From Rhizobium sp. ASV8 (GTDB taxonomy: Bacteria; Pseudomonadota; Alphaproteobacteria; Rhizobiales; Rhizobiaceae): DNA of 41,555 nt. Position numbers and translations under genes: made by a program. The notes beneath the pieces are model-generated. The model worked only from the letters and a program-made list of their open reading frames with translations, was not told where the DNA came from and ran no database searches. Of the stretch, positions 1-6,841 are shown piece by piece. Positions within the stretch are counted from its first letter, which is position 1; the number at the start of each line of letters is the position of its first letter. Location: contig NZ_JAELUG010000055.1 in NCBI RefSeq assembly GCF_016429255.1, positions 1 through 41,555 of the forward strand, in the 5' to 3' direction.

Positions 1-27
1 CGAGAGGACCCGCATAGGAGCGTAATC

Positions 28-474
28 ATGGCTACTGTAAAGAAAGACGACGTTTTTTCAACGGCTGCATTCGATCCGTCCAAGTTCTCCGAATCCTTCC
101 GCGATTTCGCCGAAAAGGGCGCAACGCAGTCCAAGGAAGCCTTCGCCAAGCTGAAGACCGCCACCGAGGAAGCCGGCAAGACGGTTGAAGCAACCGTCCA
201 GACCGCACAGGCTGGTTCCGTCGAGATCGGCCTCAAGGCCATCGACGTTCTGCGCACCAATGCCGAAAGCTCGCTGGCGCACATGGAAGCCCTGCTTCGC
301 GTCAAGTCGGTTGCCGAACTTTTCGAACTTCAGACCGCTTTCATCCGCAAGCAGGCCGAAGTTACCGTAGAGCAGGCCAAGTCCATTCAGGAAACCACGA
401 AGAAGGTTGCTGAAAAGCTGGCAAAGCCGGCCAAGGACGCTGCTGAAAAGGCAATGTCCTCCTTCAAGGCCTAA
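28..474 (+). CDS. phasin family protein
   Basis: The 148-residue product is alanine-, lysine- and glutamate-rich, has no signal peptide or cysteine, and is predicted to be almost wholly helical with heptad-like patterning, as expected of a phasin. The central stretch, about residues 55-125, carries the typical pattern 'RVKSVAELFELQTAFIRKQ'. Phasins coat polyhydroxyalkanoate granules in the cytoplasm and limit their coalescence; that role is family knowledge. The start is supported by AGGAG at 16-20, seven bases before the ATG. A strong terminator follows at 506-546, so the gene probably ends its transcription unit. Anything upstream lies outside the window. No polyhydroxyalkanoate synthase gene is in the window, so the granule partner is not visible here. 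Confidence 0.9.
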   Translation: MATVKKDDVFSTAAFDPSKFSESFRDFAEKGATQSKEAFAKLKTATEEAGKTVEATVQTAQAGSVEIGLKAIDVLRTNAESSLAHMEALLRVKSVAELFELQTAFIRKQAEVTVEQAKSIQETTKKVAEKLAKPAKDAAEKAMSSFKA

Positions 475-505
475 TTGCTTTCCATAAGCCTCCCAAGGCA
501 TGAAT

Positions 506-546
506 GTCCCGTTCCCAGGTCAAAAGCCTGGGGCGGGACTTTTCGT
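506..546 (+). terminator. rho-independent terminator after the phasin gene
   Basis: A GC-rich stem pairs GTCCCG..CCCAGG with CCTGGG..CGGGAC around an AAAA-containing loop, with one small bulge. It is followed at once by TTTT and CGTT. It lies 32 bases past the phasin stop codon. Confidence 0.85.
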
Positions 547-548
547 TG

Positions 549-605
549 GAGCATTCCCAGGAAAGGCGCGGAGCGGTTTTCCGCCCGGAATGCCTCAGGA
601 AACAC
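549..605 (+). repeat. RIME-like palindromic intergenic repeat, copy A
   Basis: This stretch aligns without gaps to 38413-38469: GAGCA..CC.GGAAA..GCG.AGCGGTTTTC..CCGGAATGC followed by an A-rich end. Both copies are intergenic and contain inverted segments (CCGGAATGC against GCATTCC). The pattern resembles the rhizobial intergenic mosaic elements known in Rhizobiaceae. Naming it RIME is inference from remembered pattern, but the repeat itself is seen directly. Confidence 0.6.
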
Positions 606-702
606 TCTGTAAGCGAGGGATCTGTGCACCTCGATCGGCATCCGGCGATGCATCGTCGTTTGGATATCTGCACAGCTTTTTCATATTGCGGGGAGATAGG
701 AC

Positions 703-731
703 TTGAAATAATTTCAAAGTCCTCGTATGTC
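703..731 (+). promoter_or_regulatory. probable promoter of tRNA-His
   Basis: TTGAAA at 703-708 and TATGTC at 726-731 are 17 bases apart, a good sigma-70 arrangement, and would place the transcript start near 738, about 20 bases before the mature tRNA. The -35 hexamer sits inside a perfect 15-base palindrome, TTGAAAT-A-ATTTCAA (703-717), so a dimeric regulator could also bind there. The remainder of 606-702 holds no gene; it has only an imperfect inverted pair CTGTGCA/TGCACAG. Confidence 0.5.
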
Positions 732-759
732 ACCCCCGTTCGCGGCGACGCGAGCATGT

Positions 760-836
760 GCGGTTGTAGCTCAGTTGGTTAGAGCGCAGGTTTGTGGCAC
801 CTGAGGTCGGAGGTTCGAGACCCCCCAACCGTACCA
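760..836 (+). tRNA. trnH: tRNA-His (anticodon GTG)
   Basis: A full cloverleaf can be drawn: acceptor GCGGTTG/CAACCGT, D arm GCTC/GAGC, anticodon stem CAGGT/ACCTG around the loop TTGTGGC with anticodon GTG, T loop TTCGAGA, and an encoded CCA at 834-836. Two things stand out. The base before position 1 is T, so the usual histidine-specific G-1 is not encoded; the acceptor ends in a G1:U72 pair with discriminator A73. This matches the known alphaproteobacterial exception, in which histidyl-tRNA synthetase reads a different identity set. The T stem reads GGAGG against CCCCC, which leaves an A-C mismatch in the middle. Confidence 0.97.
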
Positions 837-940
837 TTCTTTCCCAGCAATATTTCATGTCAATCCGATCCGGCCTGCTCCAAAGGCGATAGTGTCGCGA
901 GCGGTCTGCCGCCCGGCCTGGATCAGGCAAGTCACTACGG

Positions 941-1528
941 CTAAATGGGGAAGCCTGCGGCGTGTAGCACCGCCCTGATATAGCTCCTGGCATCCAAAAC
1001 GTGTTCATCGCCGGGATAGGCCAAAAGCCGATAGGAGAGGGCGCCGCCGAGCAGATCCTGCATGAGTTCGGGATCCAGATCCGGCCCGATCTCGCGCCTT
1101 TCCTGCGCTTGCCGAATGATGAGGCTAAAGGCCTTTCGCCGTGGTTCGACGATTGTTGACCAGTAGAGATGCTTAATCTCTGCCTCCTGATCGCTCAGCG
1201 CAAAGAGCTGACGAAGCAGATTGCGAGCGAAGGGATCGGAAAAAGCCGCCACCGTCTGATCCACGAAAATGTCAAGAATTTCGCCAAGCGGTCGACTTGT
1301 CCAATCCTCGAATCCGCTTTCGGCCTTGGCGCGGTACCCCTGCAGTGCGGAAGTCACCAAAGCCTCACGCGTGGCCCAGCGGCGATATAGCGCTGCGCGG
1401 CTTGCGCCGGCGCGTTTTGCTACCTGATCGAAGTTTACCGCTGCCAGCCCGCCTTCGGCAAAAAGGATCAAAGCGGCCGTCTGCAATTCCTGATCGATCG
1501 TTTCGTCTCGGGGCCTGCCACCGTTCAA
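941..1528 (-). CDS. TetR/AcrR family transcriptional regulator
   Basis: The 195-residue product has an N-terminal TetR DNA-binding domain (about residues 8-55), with the helix-turn-helix around 'FDQVAKRAGASRAALYRRW', and a ligand-binding C-terminal half ending at about 190. No in-frame ATG exists near the 5' end. The start is TTG at 1528-1526, seven bases after GGAG (complement of 1536-1539). It is transcribed divergently from the membrane-protein gene at 1596, and a perfect palindrome (1554-1583) lies between the two genes. It therefore probably represses that neighbour and itself. The inducer is unknown. Confidence 0.9.
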   Translation of the reverse strand: MNGGRPRDETIDQELQTAALILFAEGGLAAVNFDQVAKRAGASRAALYRRWATREALVTSALQGYRAKAESGFEDWTSRPLGEILDIFVDQTVAAFSDPFARNLLRQLFALSDQEAEIKHLYWSTIVEPRRKAFSLIIRQAQERREIGPDLDPELMQDLLGGALSYRLLAYPGDEHVLDARSYIRAVLHAAGFPI

Positions 1529-1553
1529 ATCATCGCTCCGCTTGCCAATTCAG

Positions 1554-1583
1554 CAATTACGATACATAGGTGTATCGTAATTG
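1554..1583. promoter_or_regulatory. perfect palindromic operator, probably for the adjacent TetR regulator
   Basis: Two perfect 13-base arms, CAATTACGATACA and TGTATCGTAATTG, are separated by TAGG. The site sits 25 bases upstream of the TetR start codon and 12 bases upstream of the membrane-protein start at 1596. Its right arm ends at the first base of that gene's GGAG ribosome binding site. TetR proteins commonly bind such inverted repeats in the divergent gap beside their own gene. Binding is inferred. Confidence 0.8.
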
Positions 1584-1595
1584 GAGATGCCACCA

Positions 1596-2045
1596 ATGTC
1601 ACATCCTATCTTTGACACGGCGATAACCGCCTTTGTAAGCCTCTTCGGTCTCTACGCGCTGATCAAGTTTACCTTCTTCTTTGTGCTGAGCTACGGCACC
1701 CGGCGCAAGCTTCTCGACAAGGCCTATGCCGGACGCTCCTATGCGACCGGCGGCTCGGATGTCGCATTGCTTGCCGTCACGATCGCCATGTCGATCGCGC
1801 TTTTGGTCCGCAGCGCCGAGCCCATCACCTTCCTCGGCGGTCTTTTGGCCGGCGGAACTTTGATCCAGCTCTATTTCCATGCCTTCCACGCGCCCGTGTC
1901 CCGTGAACATGATGCGCCGGAGCCCCGCTCTCCGCTCAAAGTCATGTCCTATGCCATTCAAGCCGCGCCCTGGCGGTCCTGGAAGGAGCTGCTGACCTAC
2001 GCGGCACTGGTAATGGCCTGCATCGCGCTTTATTGGCTTGGCTGA
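1596..2045 (+). CDS. small integral membrane protein of unknown function
   Basis: I do not recognise this 149-residue protein. It has about four hydrophobic segments (near residues 8-30, 58-76, 80-99 and 128-148), with a basic stretch 'GTRRKLLDKAYAGR' after the first and a proline/acidic loop 'REHDAPEPRSPLK' before the last. There is no catalytic motif. The ATG at 1596 is chosen because GGAG (1583-1586) lies nine bases before it; in-frame TTG (1581) and ATG (1587) codons upstream are too close to that site. It is the only gene directly downstream of the TetR palindrome, so it is likely the regulator's target. TetR-controlled membrane proteins are often linked to efflux or envelope stress, but nothing here proves that. 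Confidence 0.75.
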   Translation: MSHPIFDTAITAFVSLFGLYALIKFTFFFVLSYGTRRKLLDKAYAGRSYATGGSDVALLAVTIAMSIALLVRSAEPITFLGGLLAGGTLIQLYFHAFHAPVSREHDAPEPRSPLKVMSYAIQAAPWRSWKELLTYAALVMACIALYWLG

Positions 2046-2301
2046 AGCCGGCCGGTCTTCTGTTTCGCAGGCGAAACCCGACATGCTCATAAAGCCGCCG
2101 AGCCTTTTCGTTCTCGGGATGCACGCCGAGCGCGACGCACGGGCATAGCGGGATCTTTGATATCAGCTCGATGATCTGGGTGAGCGCTGCGTTCCCATAC
2201 CCGCGTCCCTGAAAGCGGCCGTCGATCATCAGACGATAAATCCAGTAATTGCCGTCGTCTTCATCGAGCGTGTACATGGCAATCCACCGGCTGAGCCGCT
2301 G
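2046..2301 (-). pseudogene. truncated GNAT acetyltransferase remnant
   Basis: Translation on the minus strand from about 2301 to 2090 gives a recognisable C-terminal half of a GNAT acetyltransferase: the acetyl-CoA binding stretch 'GRFQGRGYGNAALTQII' followed by 'GVHPENEKARRLYEHVGF'. The first two beta strands and helices of the fold are absent; a stop codon lies eight codons upstream of 'MYTLDEDD' (the ATG at 2277). After 'VGF' the frame loses family similarity and runs antisense into the preceding gene. About 60-70 of the usual 150 or so residues remain, so it is probably inactive. Reading it as a decayed gene rather than a short functional one is inference. Confidence 0.65.
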
Positions 2302-2330
2302 CTATTGCTATTTATTCGTGAGGCCGAGGC

Positions 2331-2477
2331 CTACTTCTTGCCTTCCGGTTTCTTTGCCACGCGTCCGGGTGAAATCGGGTCGCTTGCCGGAAAGGTCTCT
2401 TCCAGCGCTTCCTCCAGATAGTCGTCCTGTTCCTTGCGCTCTTTCTCGTCGAGCTTCTGCTGCTTTTTGTCGTTCAT
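2331..2477 (-). CDS. 48-residue charged small protein with EETFPASDP motif
   Basis: The start at 2477 has GGGAG eight bases upstream, which fixes the reading. The product is highly charged: a Lys/Glu/Asp-rich N-terminal half (residues 3-20), then 'LEEALEETFPASDPISP' (residues 21-37) and a basic tail ending in KK. The EALEETFPASDP pattern recurs in small proteins of unknown function in many alphaproteobacteria (remembered pattern, not searched). No signal peptide or membrane segment is present, so it is probably cytosolic and largely disordered. It is divergent from the proline-rich micro-protein at 2668. A hairpin (GGGCAAG at 2558-2564, CTTGCCC at 2582-2588) lies between the two. Confidence 0.75.
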   Translation of the reverse strand: MNDKKQQKLDEKERKEQDDYLEEALEETFPASDPISPGRVAKKPEGKK

Positions 2478-2667
2478 CGCTTTGGCTCCCTGATACCTAC
2501 TGGAAATACTAGGCCCCGCGCGCTCTTTGTCCAGCATCGCAGACGACTTGGGGGAGTGGGCAAGGGCGAATGACGGCCCGTCTTGCCCTCGTGCCGGAAT
2601 TGGCTTGGAACAGTGCCGGCTGTCCATCGTTCTGTTCCTATCCGCAACGAGACGAAAGGAGCGAGCG

Positions 2668-2841
2668 ATGTCCGTACCGAACGAGCCGATCCCAGAGTCG
2701 CCTCCGATACCGGAGCCGGGCTGGACGCCGAAGCCGCCGATCGAGGAGCCGGATCCGGATAGGCTGCCGGACGAAGTTCCCGTCCCCAATCCCGACGAGA
2801 ACGAGGAGCCGCCGAAACAGGCGATTATATTGTCACCCTGA
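2668..2841 (+). CDS. 57-residue proline-rich acidic small protein
   Basis: AAGGAG at 2656-2661, six bases before the ATG at 2668, supports translation. Roughly a third of the 57 residues are proline, mixed with Glu and Asp in repeated P-x-P, EPDPD and EEPP units, with only a short hydrophobic end 'QAIILSP'. There is no cysteine, signal peptide or membrane segment. I do not recognise a family; such sequences are usually disordered and may act as a binding spacer. The 48-residue gene at 2331 is divergent. The ribosome binding site makes it more likely to be real than a chance frame. Confidence 0.55.
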   Translation: MSVPNEPIPESPPIPEPGWTPKPPIEEPDPDRLPDEVPVPNPDENEEPPKQAIILSP

Positions 2842-2960
2842 TGATTCTGATCTTTTCGGCTGGGCTGGAGTGATGCTGGTTGTGCAATCGAAAAGTTTGC
2901 TATTTCCTCTTGTGACGCTTGAGCAAAAAGCTCATCTTTTTCGCAAACAAGGGGGGGTGG

Positions 2961-3608
2961 ATGCGGTTTCGAACGTTGGGCATAATGGGTATTGCCTTGG
3001 CGATGTGTTCGTCGTCGGCTGAAGCAACTGACATGGATAAGTTTCTGGAGAAAACGGCAGGAAAGCTCGATGTATCGAGCGAGCCGGTCATGGCTAACGG
3101 CATGCTGATGGGATGCCAAATTGCCTTTGACGGGATTATCGAGGACACGACGACCGCAGAACATAAATATTTGAAAGTCGGCGGATCGGTCGGCATGTTT
3201 GCCGGCGAAGGCCCTCAGAAGCATGTTGGTGCATTCATTCGGTTGATTGTCTTGTCCATTAACAAGTCCACCGGAAAGATGCGGCCATCACGGCCCTCGA
3301 GAGTTTTTCTTGTTGATTCTACATTCAACACCAATTTGGCAAGTTTGGTTAAGGCATCTCCAGCGGAAGCGCCCGGTGGATTGGATGCTGTTTTTCCAAT
3401 GTCGCCGAGCGGGGAAATTCTACTGGATGCCATCAAGCGCAGAAAGTTGGTTGTCGCGTTCAATCAAAATAATGGAAAGGGTGATATACAGTTGCCCATA
3501 GAGCTCGGCGTCACGGATGACCTTGACCGACGCGTGAAAGGTCTTGAAACTGCTATCGAATTCTCACAATGCACATCTACTATGTTGAACCAAGTGCGGG
3601 CACGATAG
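2961..3608 (+). CDS. secreted protein of unknown function
   Basis: This 215-residue product starts with a probable Sec signal peptide, 'MRFRTLGIMGIALAMCSSSAEA', with likely cleavage after AEA near residue 22. The mature part has no family I can name; it has two cysteines at about residues 53 and 204 that could form a disulfide in the periplasm. The start at 2961 is preferred over TTG at 2919 because the signal peptide begins there; its ribosome binding site is only a G run just upstream. Base composition is lower in GC than its neighbours, with stretches such as 3300-3350 and 3450-3480, which suggests a gene acquired later. No operon partner is evident. Confidence 0.7.
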   Translation: MRFRTLGIMGIALAMCSSSAEATDMDKFLEKTAGKLDVSSEPVMANGMLMGCQIAFDGIIEDTTTAEHKYLKVGGSVGMFAGEGPQKHVGAFIRLIVLSINKSTGKMRPSRPSRVFLVDSTFNTNLASLVKASPAEAPGGLDAVFPMSPSGEILLDAIKRRKLVVAFNQNNGKGDIQLPIELGVTDDLDRRVKGLETAIEFSQCTSTMLNQVRAR

Positions 3609-3650
3609 CTGAGAAACATCCACAGTCTGTGTCGGTGGTTCTCGCCGTAA

Positions 3651-4532
3651 TTACAAAAACATCCGCCGCTCTTCGCTTACTAGCTCCTGCAGGAAATCCG
3701 CGACGGTGCGGACGCGTACCAGGTCGCGGGCGCTTTCGTGATAGGTGGTCCAGTAGGCGCGCTTGATGGAGACATCGGGCAGGATGCGGGTCAGTTCCGG
3801 AAACTGTCGGGCGATATAATCGTGCAGAATGCCGATGCCGGCGCCGGAGCGCACCGCTTCCGTCTGGCCGATGGCCGTCGATATCTCAAAGGCTGCGTCC
3901 CAGCTGCGCATGATCTCGCCTGAAAAATTCAGCGAGGCGGTAAAAATGAGATCTTCGACATAGCCGATGCGCGGATGCAGCTTTAGTGCCTCGACGCTGT
4001 CGGGCAGTCCTGCCTGTTCCAGATAGGCCTTCGAGGCATAGAGCCCGAGCGTGTAGTCCGTCAGCTTGGACGAGACTAGCCGACCCTGCTCGGGGCGCTC
4101 CAGCGTGATGGCGATATCGGCCTCGCGCTGCGAGAGCGAGAAGGAGCGGGGAACGGGCACGAGCTGGATGCGCAGTTCCGGATAGCGGGCGATCAGCCGC
4201 CCAAGCCTTGGGGCAAGGAAGGAGACGCCGAACCCGTCGGGCGCTCCGATGCGGACAGTTCCGGTAATGGCGCTGTCGAGATGACCGACGCTTGCCTGCG
4301 CACGCAGCATTTCGGTTTCCATGCGCTCCGCCGCATGCAGGAAGATCTCACCTTCCGCCGTCAGATCGCAGCCATTGGTGCGGCGCACGAGCAACCGCGT
4401 CTTCAGCCGCTCTTCGAGCGTCGTCACCCGCCGGGAGAGGGTGGCGTGGTTCACACCGAGCCGCTTCGAAGCGGCGAGGATTTGCCCGGTGCGCGCCACG
4501 GCGAGAAACATGCGGACATCGTCCCAATCCAT
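3651..4532 (-). CDS. LysR family regulator divergent from mmsA
   Basis: A winged helix-turn-helix occupies about residues 3-62 ('MFLAVARTGQILAASKRLG' then 'LSRRVTTLEERL'). It is followed by a LysR effector-binding domain from about 88 to 285. The total of 293 residues is normal for the family. ATG at 4532 is preferred over GTG at 4538, because GGA lies seven bases ahead of the ATG. It is transcribed away from mmsA, and the 112-base gap holds three copies of TTTGCACA, so it probably controls mmsA and itself in response to a valine, inositol or propionate-related intermediate. The effector is inferred, not shown. Confidence 0.9.
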   Translation of the reverse strand: MDWDDVRMFLAVARTGQILAASKRLGVNHATLSRRVTTLEERLKTRLLVRRTNGCDLTAEGEIFLHAAERMETEMLRAQASVGHLDSAITGTVRIGAPDGFGVSFLAPRLGRLIARYPELRIQLVPVPRSFSLSQREADIAITLERPEQGRLVSSKLTDYTLGLYASKAYLEQAGLPDSVEALKLHPRIGYVEDLIFTASLNFSGEIMRSWDAAFEISTAIGQTEAVRSGAGIGILHDYIARQFPELTRILPDVSIKRAYWTTYHESARDLVRVRTVADFLQELVSEERRMFL

Positions 4533-4597
4533 TTGCACATCCAGGACTTTAATTTTTGCACAACGGTTGCTTATAACAGCTCATTGATTTGTGCAAA
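4532..4597. promoter_or_regulatory. triple TTTGCACA motif in the LysR/mmsA intergenic region
   Basis: TTTGCACA occurs at 4532-4539 (overlapping the LysR start codon) and at 4555-4562, 23 bases apart, and in inverted form (TGTGCAAA) at 4590-4597. The last two sit in longer arms, TTTGCACAA and TTGTGCAAA. Spacing near two helical turns suits a LysR tetramer touching several half-sites. That a regulator binds here is inference. Confidence 0.55.
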
Positions 4598-4644
4598 TTG
4601 AAGTGCCATCCTGTCATCATCCAAGAAAACGAGGAGGCACATCC

Positions 4645-6141
4645 ATGCGTGAGATCGGTCATTTCATCGGCGGCAAGCAGGTCGCCGGCAAGAGCGGACG
4701 CACCAGCAACGTCTACAATCCGGCAACCGGCGAAGTCCAGGCGACCGTCGCGCTCGCAAGCGTCGAGGAACTTCGCGCTGCCGTTGAGAACGCCAAGGCC
4801 GCGCAGCCGAAATGGGCCGCCACCAATCCGCAGCGCCGCGCCCGCGTTTTCTTCAAGTTCGTCGAACTTCTGAACCAGAACATGGATGAGCTGGCTGTCC
4901 TGCTCTCCTCGGAGCACGGCAAGACGGTTGAGGATTCCAAGGGCGATATCATCCGCGGTCTCGAAGTCTGCGAATTCGTCTGCGGCATCCCGCATCTGCA
5001 GAAGGGTGAATTCACCGAAGGCGCCGGCCCGTCGATCGACATGTACTCCATCCGTCAGCCTGTTGGCGTCGGCGCCGGCATCACGCCGTTCAACTTCCCG
5101 GGCATGATCCCGATGTGGATGTTTGCACCGGCGATCGCCTGCGGCAACGCCTTCATCCTGAAGCCGTCCGAGCGTGATCCGTCCCTGCCGATCCGCCTGG
5201 CCGAACTCATGATCGAAGCCGGCCTGCCTGCTGGCATCCTCAATGTGGTCAATGGCGATAAGGCTGCCGTCGACGCCATCCTGACCGATCCGGATATTGC
5301 TGCTGTTTCCTTCGTCGGCTCGACGCCGATCGCCCGCTACGTCTATGGTACGGCTGCCATGAACGGCAAGCGCGCCCAGTGCTTCGGCGGCGCCAAAAAC
5401 CACATGATCATCATGCCGGATGCCGATATGGATCAGGCCGTCAACGCCCTGATGGGTGCAGGCTACGGCTCGGCCGGCGAGCGCTGCATGGCGGTTTCCG
5501 TCGCGGTTCCGGTCGGCGAAGACACGGCCAACCGCCTCGTCGAAAAGCTGGTGCCGAAGATCGAATCCCTGCGCATCGGCCCCTACACCGACGACAAGGC
5601 CGACATGGGCCCGCTCGTCACCAAGGACGCTTACAACCGCGTCAACGGCCTGATCGACCGCGGTGTCGAGGAAGGCGCCAAGCTGGTCGTCGACGGCCGT
5701 GGCTTCAAGTTGCAGGGCTATGAGGACGGATATTTCGTCGGCGGCACGCTGTTCGACCACGTCACGCCGGATATGGATATCTACAAGACCGAGATCTTCG
5801 GACCGGTTCTCTCGGTCGTTCGCGCCAAGAACTATGAGGACGCTCTCGAGCTGCCGATGAAGCACGAATACGGCAACGGCGTCGCCATCTACACCCGCGA
5901 CGGCGATGCAGCCCGCGATTTCGCCTCGCGCATCAATATCGGCATGATCGGCGTCAACGTTCCGATCCCGGTTCCGCTCGCTTACCACTCCTTCGGCGGC
6001 TGGAAGGCTTCCAGCTTCGGCGACCTCAACCAGCACGGCACGGACTCGATCAAGTTCTGGACGCGCACCAAGACGATCACGGCCCGTTGGCCGTCCGGCA
6101 TCAAGGATGGTGCCGAGTTCGTCATGCCGACGATGAAATAA
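4645..6141 (+). CDS. mmsA: methylmalonate-semialdehyde dehydrogenase (CoA-acylating)
   Basis: The 498-residue product belongs to the aldehyde dehydrogenase superfamily, MmsA branch. The enzyme oxidises (methyl)malonate semialdehyde with NAD and CoA to propionyl- or acetyl-CoA, in valine and myo-inositol breakdown. Visible signatures are the N-terminal 'HFIGGKQVAGKSGR' , the cofactor-site stretch 'TPFNFPGMIPMWM', the 'FVGSTPIARYVY' loop, and the catalytic cysteine in 'GSAGERCMAV' at residue 281. The MmsA-type 'GGAKNH' replaces the usual catalytic glutamate region, as expected for CoA-dependent members. The start at 4645 has GAGGAGG seven bases upstream. It is divergent from its probable LysR regulator and ends at a strong terminator. 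No other valine or inositol pathway gene is adjacent, so iolA would be an alternative name. Confidence 0.96.
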   Translation: MREIGHFIGGKQVAGKSGRTSNVYNPATGEVQATVALASVEELRAAVENAKAAQPKWAATNPQRRARVFFKFVELLNQNMDELAVLLSSEHGKTVEDSKGDIIRGLEVCEFVCGIPHLQKGEFTEGAGPSIDMYSIRQPVGVGAGITPFNFPGMIPMWMFAPAIACGNAFILKPSERDPSLPIRLAELMIEAGLPAGILNVVNGDKAAVDAILTDPDIAAVSFVGSTPIARYVYGTAAMNGKRAQCFGGAKNHMIIMPDADMDQAVNALMGAGYGSAGERCMAVSVAVPVGEDTANRLVEKLVPKIESLRIGPYTDDKADMGPLVTKDAYNRVNGLIDRGVEEGAKLVVDGRGFKLQGYEDGYFVGGTLFDHVTPDMDIYKTEIFGPVLSVVRAKNYEDALELPMKHEYGNGVAIYTRDGDAARDFASRINIGMIGVNVPIPVPLAYHSFGGWKASSFGDLNQHGTDSIKFWTRTKTITARWPSGIKDGAEFVMPTMK

Positions 6142-6166
6142 GCATCGGCGTTGCCGCCAATATCGA

Positions 6167-6200
6167 CCGCCGTCCGATAGGTTTCGGACGGCGGTTTTTT
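6167..6200 (+). terminator. rho-independent terminator after mmsA
   Basis: A perfect 11-base stem, CCGCCGTCCGA and TCGGACGGCGG, with a six-base loop is followed by six T. It lies 25 bases past the mmsA stop codon. Confidence 0.95.
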
Positions 6201-6282
6201 GTTGCGTCTGTTTTCGATAGAGTGATCTTGCCTAAGTCGTCGTTTTCGACTAGAACAAAGCGAGAACAACGGGAGGACCAGT

Positions 6283-6630
6283 ATGTCCGCGACCTATCAG
6301 ATCGACTATCTCGAATTTCCGTCGAAAGACGGCCTGAAAACTCGGCGCTTCTTCGAGGAGGCCTTCGATTGGAGTTTTGTCAGCTACGGGCCGACCTATC
6401 ACGTGATCGAGGCCGCCGGCATCGATGCCGGTATTGACGGAGATGCCGGTGAGGCTGCAGGAACGCCTTTGCCCGTGGTGCGTACCTCCGATCTTGAGGC
6501 AGCCCAGCGCGCAGTCGAGTTTGCAGGTGGCGTCATAACCCGTCCCGCTTTCGATTTTCCGGGCGGACGGCGCTTTCATTTCCGTGAGCCGGGCGGCTGC
6601 GAAATGGCGGTTTGGATCGCGGTTCCCTAA
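6283..6630 (+). CDS. VOC (glyoxalase/bleomycin resistance) family protein
   Basis: This 115-residue protein has the single-module vicinal-oxygen-chelate pattern: an opening strand 'YQIDYLEFPSKD', the helix 'GLKTRRFFEEAFDWSF', and a closing 'FPGGRRFHFREPGGCEMAVW' in which the Glu before MAVW is in the position of a metal ligand. GGGAGG lies about six bases before the start. It stands alone after the mmsA terminator. Substrate cannot be told; such small stand-alone VOC proteins can be dimeric lyases, dioxygenases or binding proteins. A weak hairpin (AATGCC/GGCATT, 6636-6652) follows the stop but has no T run. Confidence 0.85.
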   Translation: MSATYQIDYLEFPSKDGLKTRRFFEEAFDWSFVSYGPTYHVIEAAGIDAGIDGDAGEAAGTPLPVVRTSDLEAAQRAVEFAGGVITRPAFDFPGGRRFHFREPGGCEMAVWIAVP

Positions 6631-6750
6631 GCGCAAATGCCGGTCTGGCATTCGCTTGCCGATCTTGGGCTTATGTCCCTCGCATTGTTGAGATCTTTTC
6701 CATTGATGGGCAGGGTTTTTCCTGCTTTCTAATGCAACGGTAAGGCGAGC

Positions 6751-6770
6751 GATGTGCCGCGGGGCACATC
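6751..6770 (+). other. hairpin in the leader of the YjgN operon
   Basis: A perfect 8-base inverted repeat, GATGTGCC/GGCACATC, with a GCGG loop lies 72 bases before the start codon at 6842. There is no T run, so it is not a normal terminator. It could be an operator or a leader RNA stem. Confidence 0.45.
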
Positions 6771-6841
6771 TCGTGGCGGCTCTCGTTCTTGTAGGCCGCA
6801 CCCGGGGCAGGCTCGTCCTCTTGTGGGGTAGAGGACTACAT

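Noticed and set aside
2527..2667. Upstream extension of the proline-rich micro-protein
   Set aside because: A well-placed AAGGAG precedes the ATG at 2668, and the extension differs sharply in composition.
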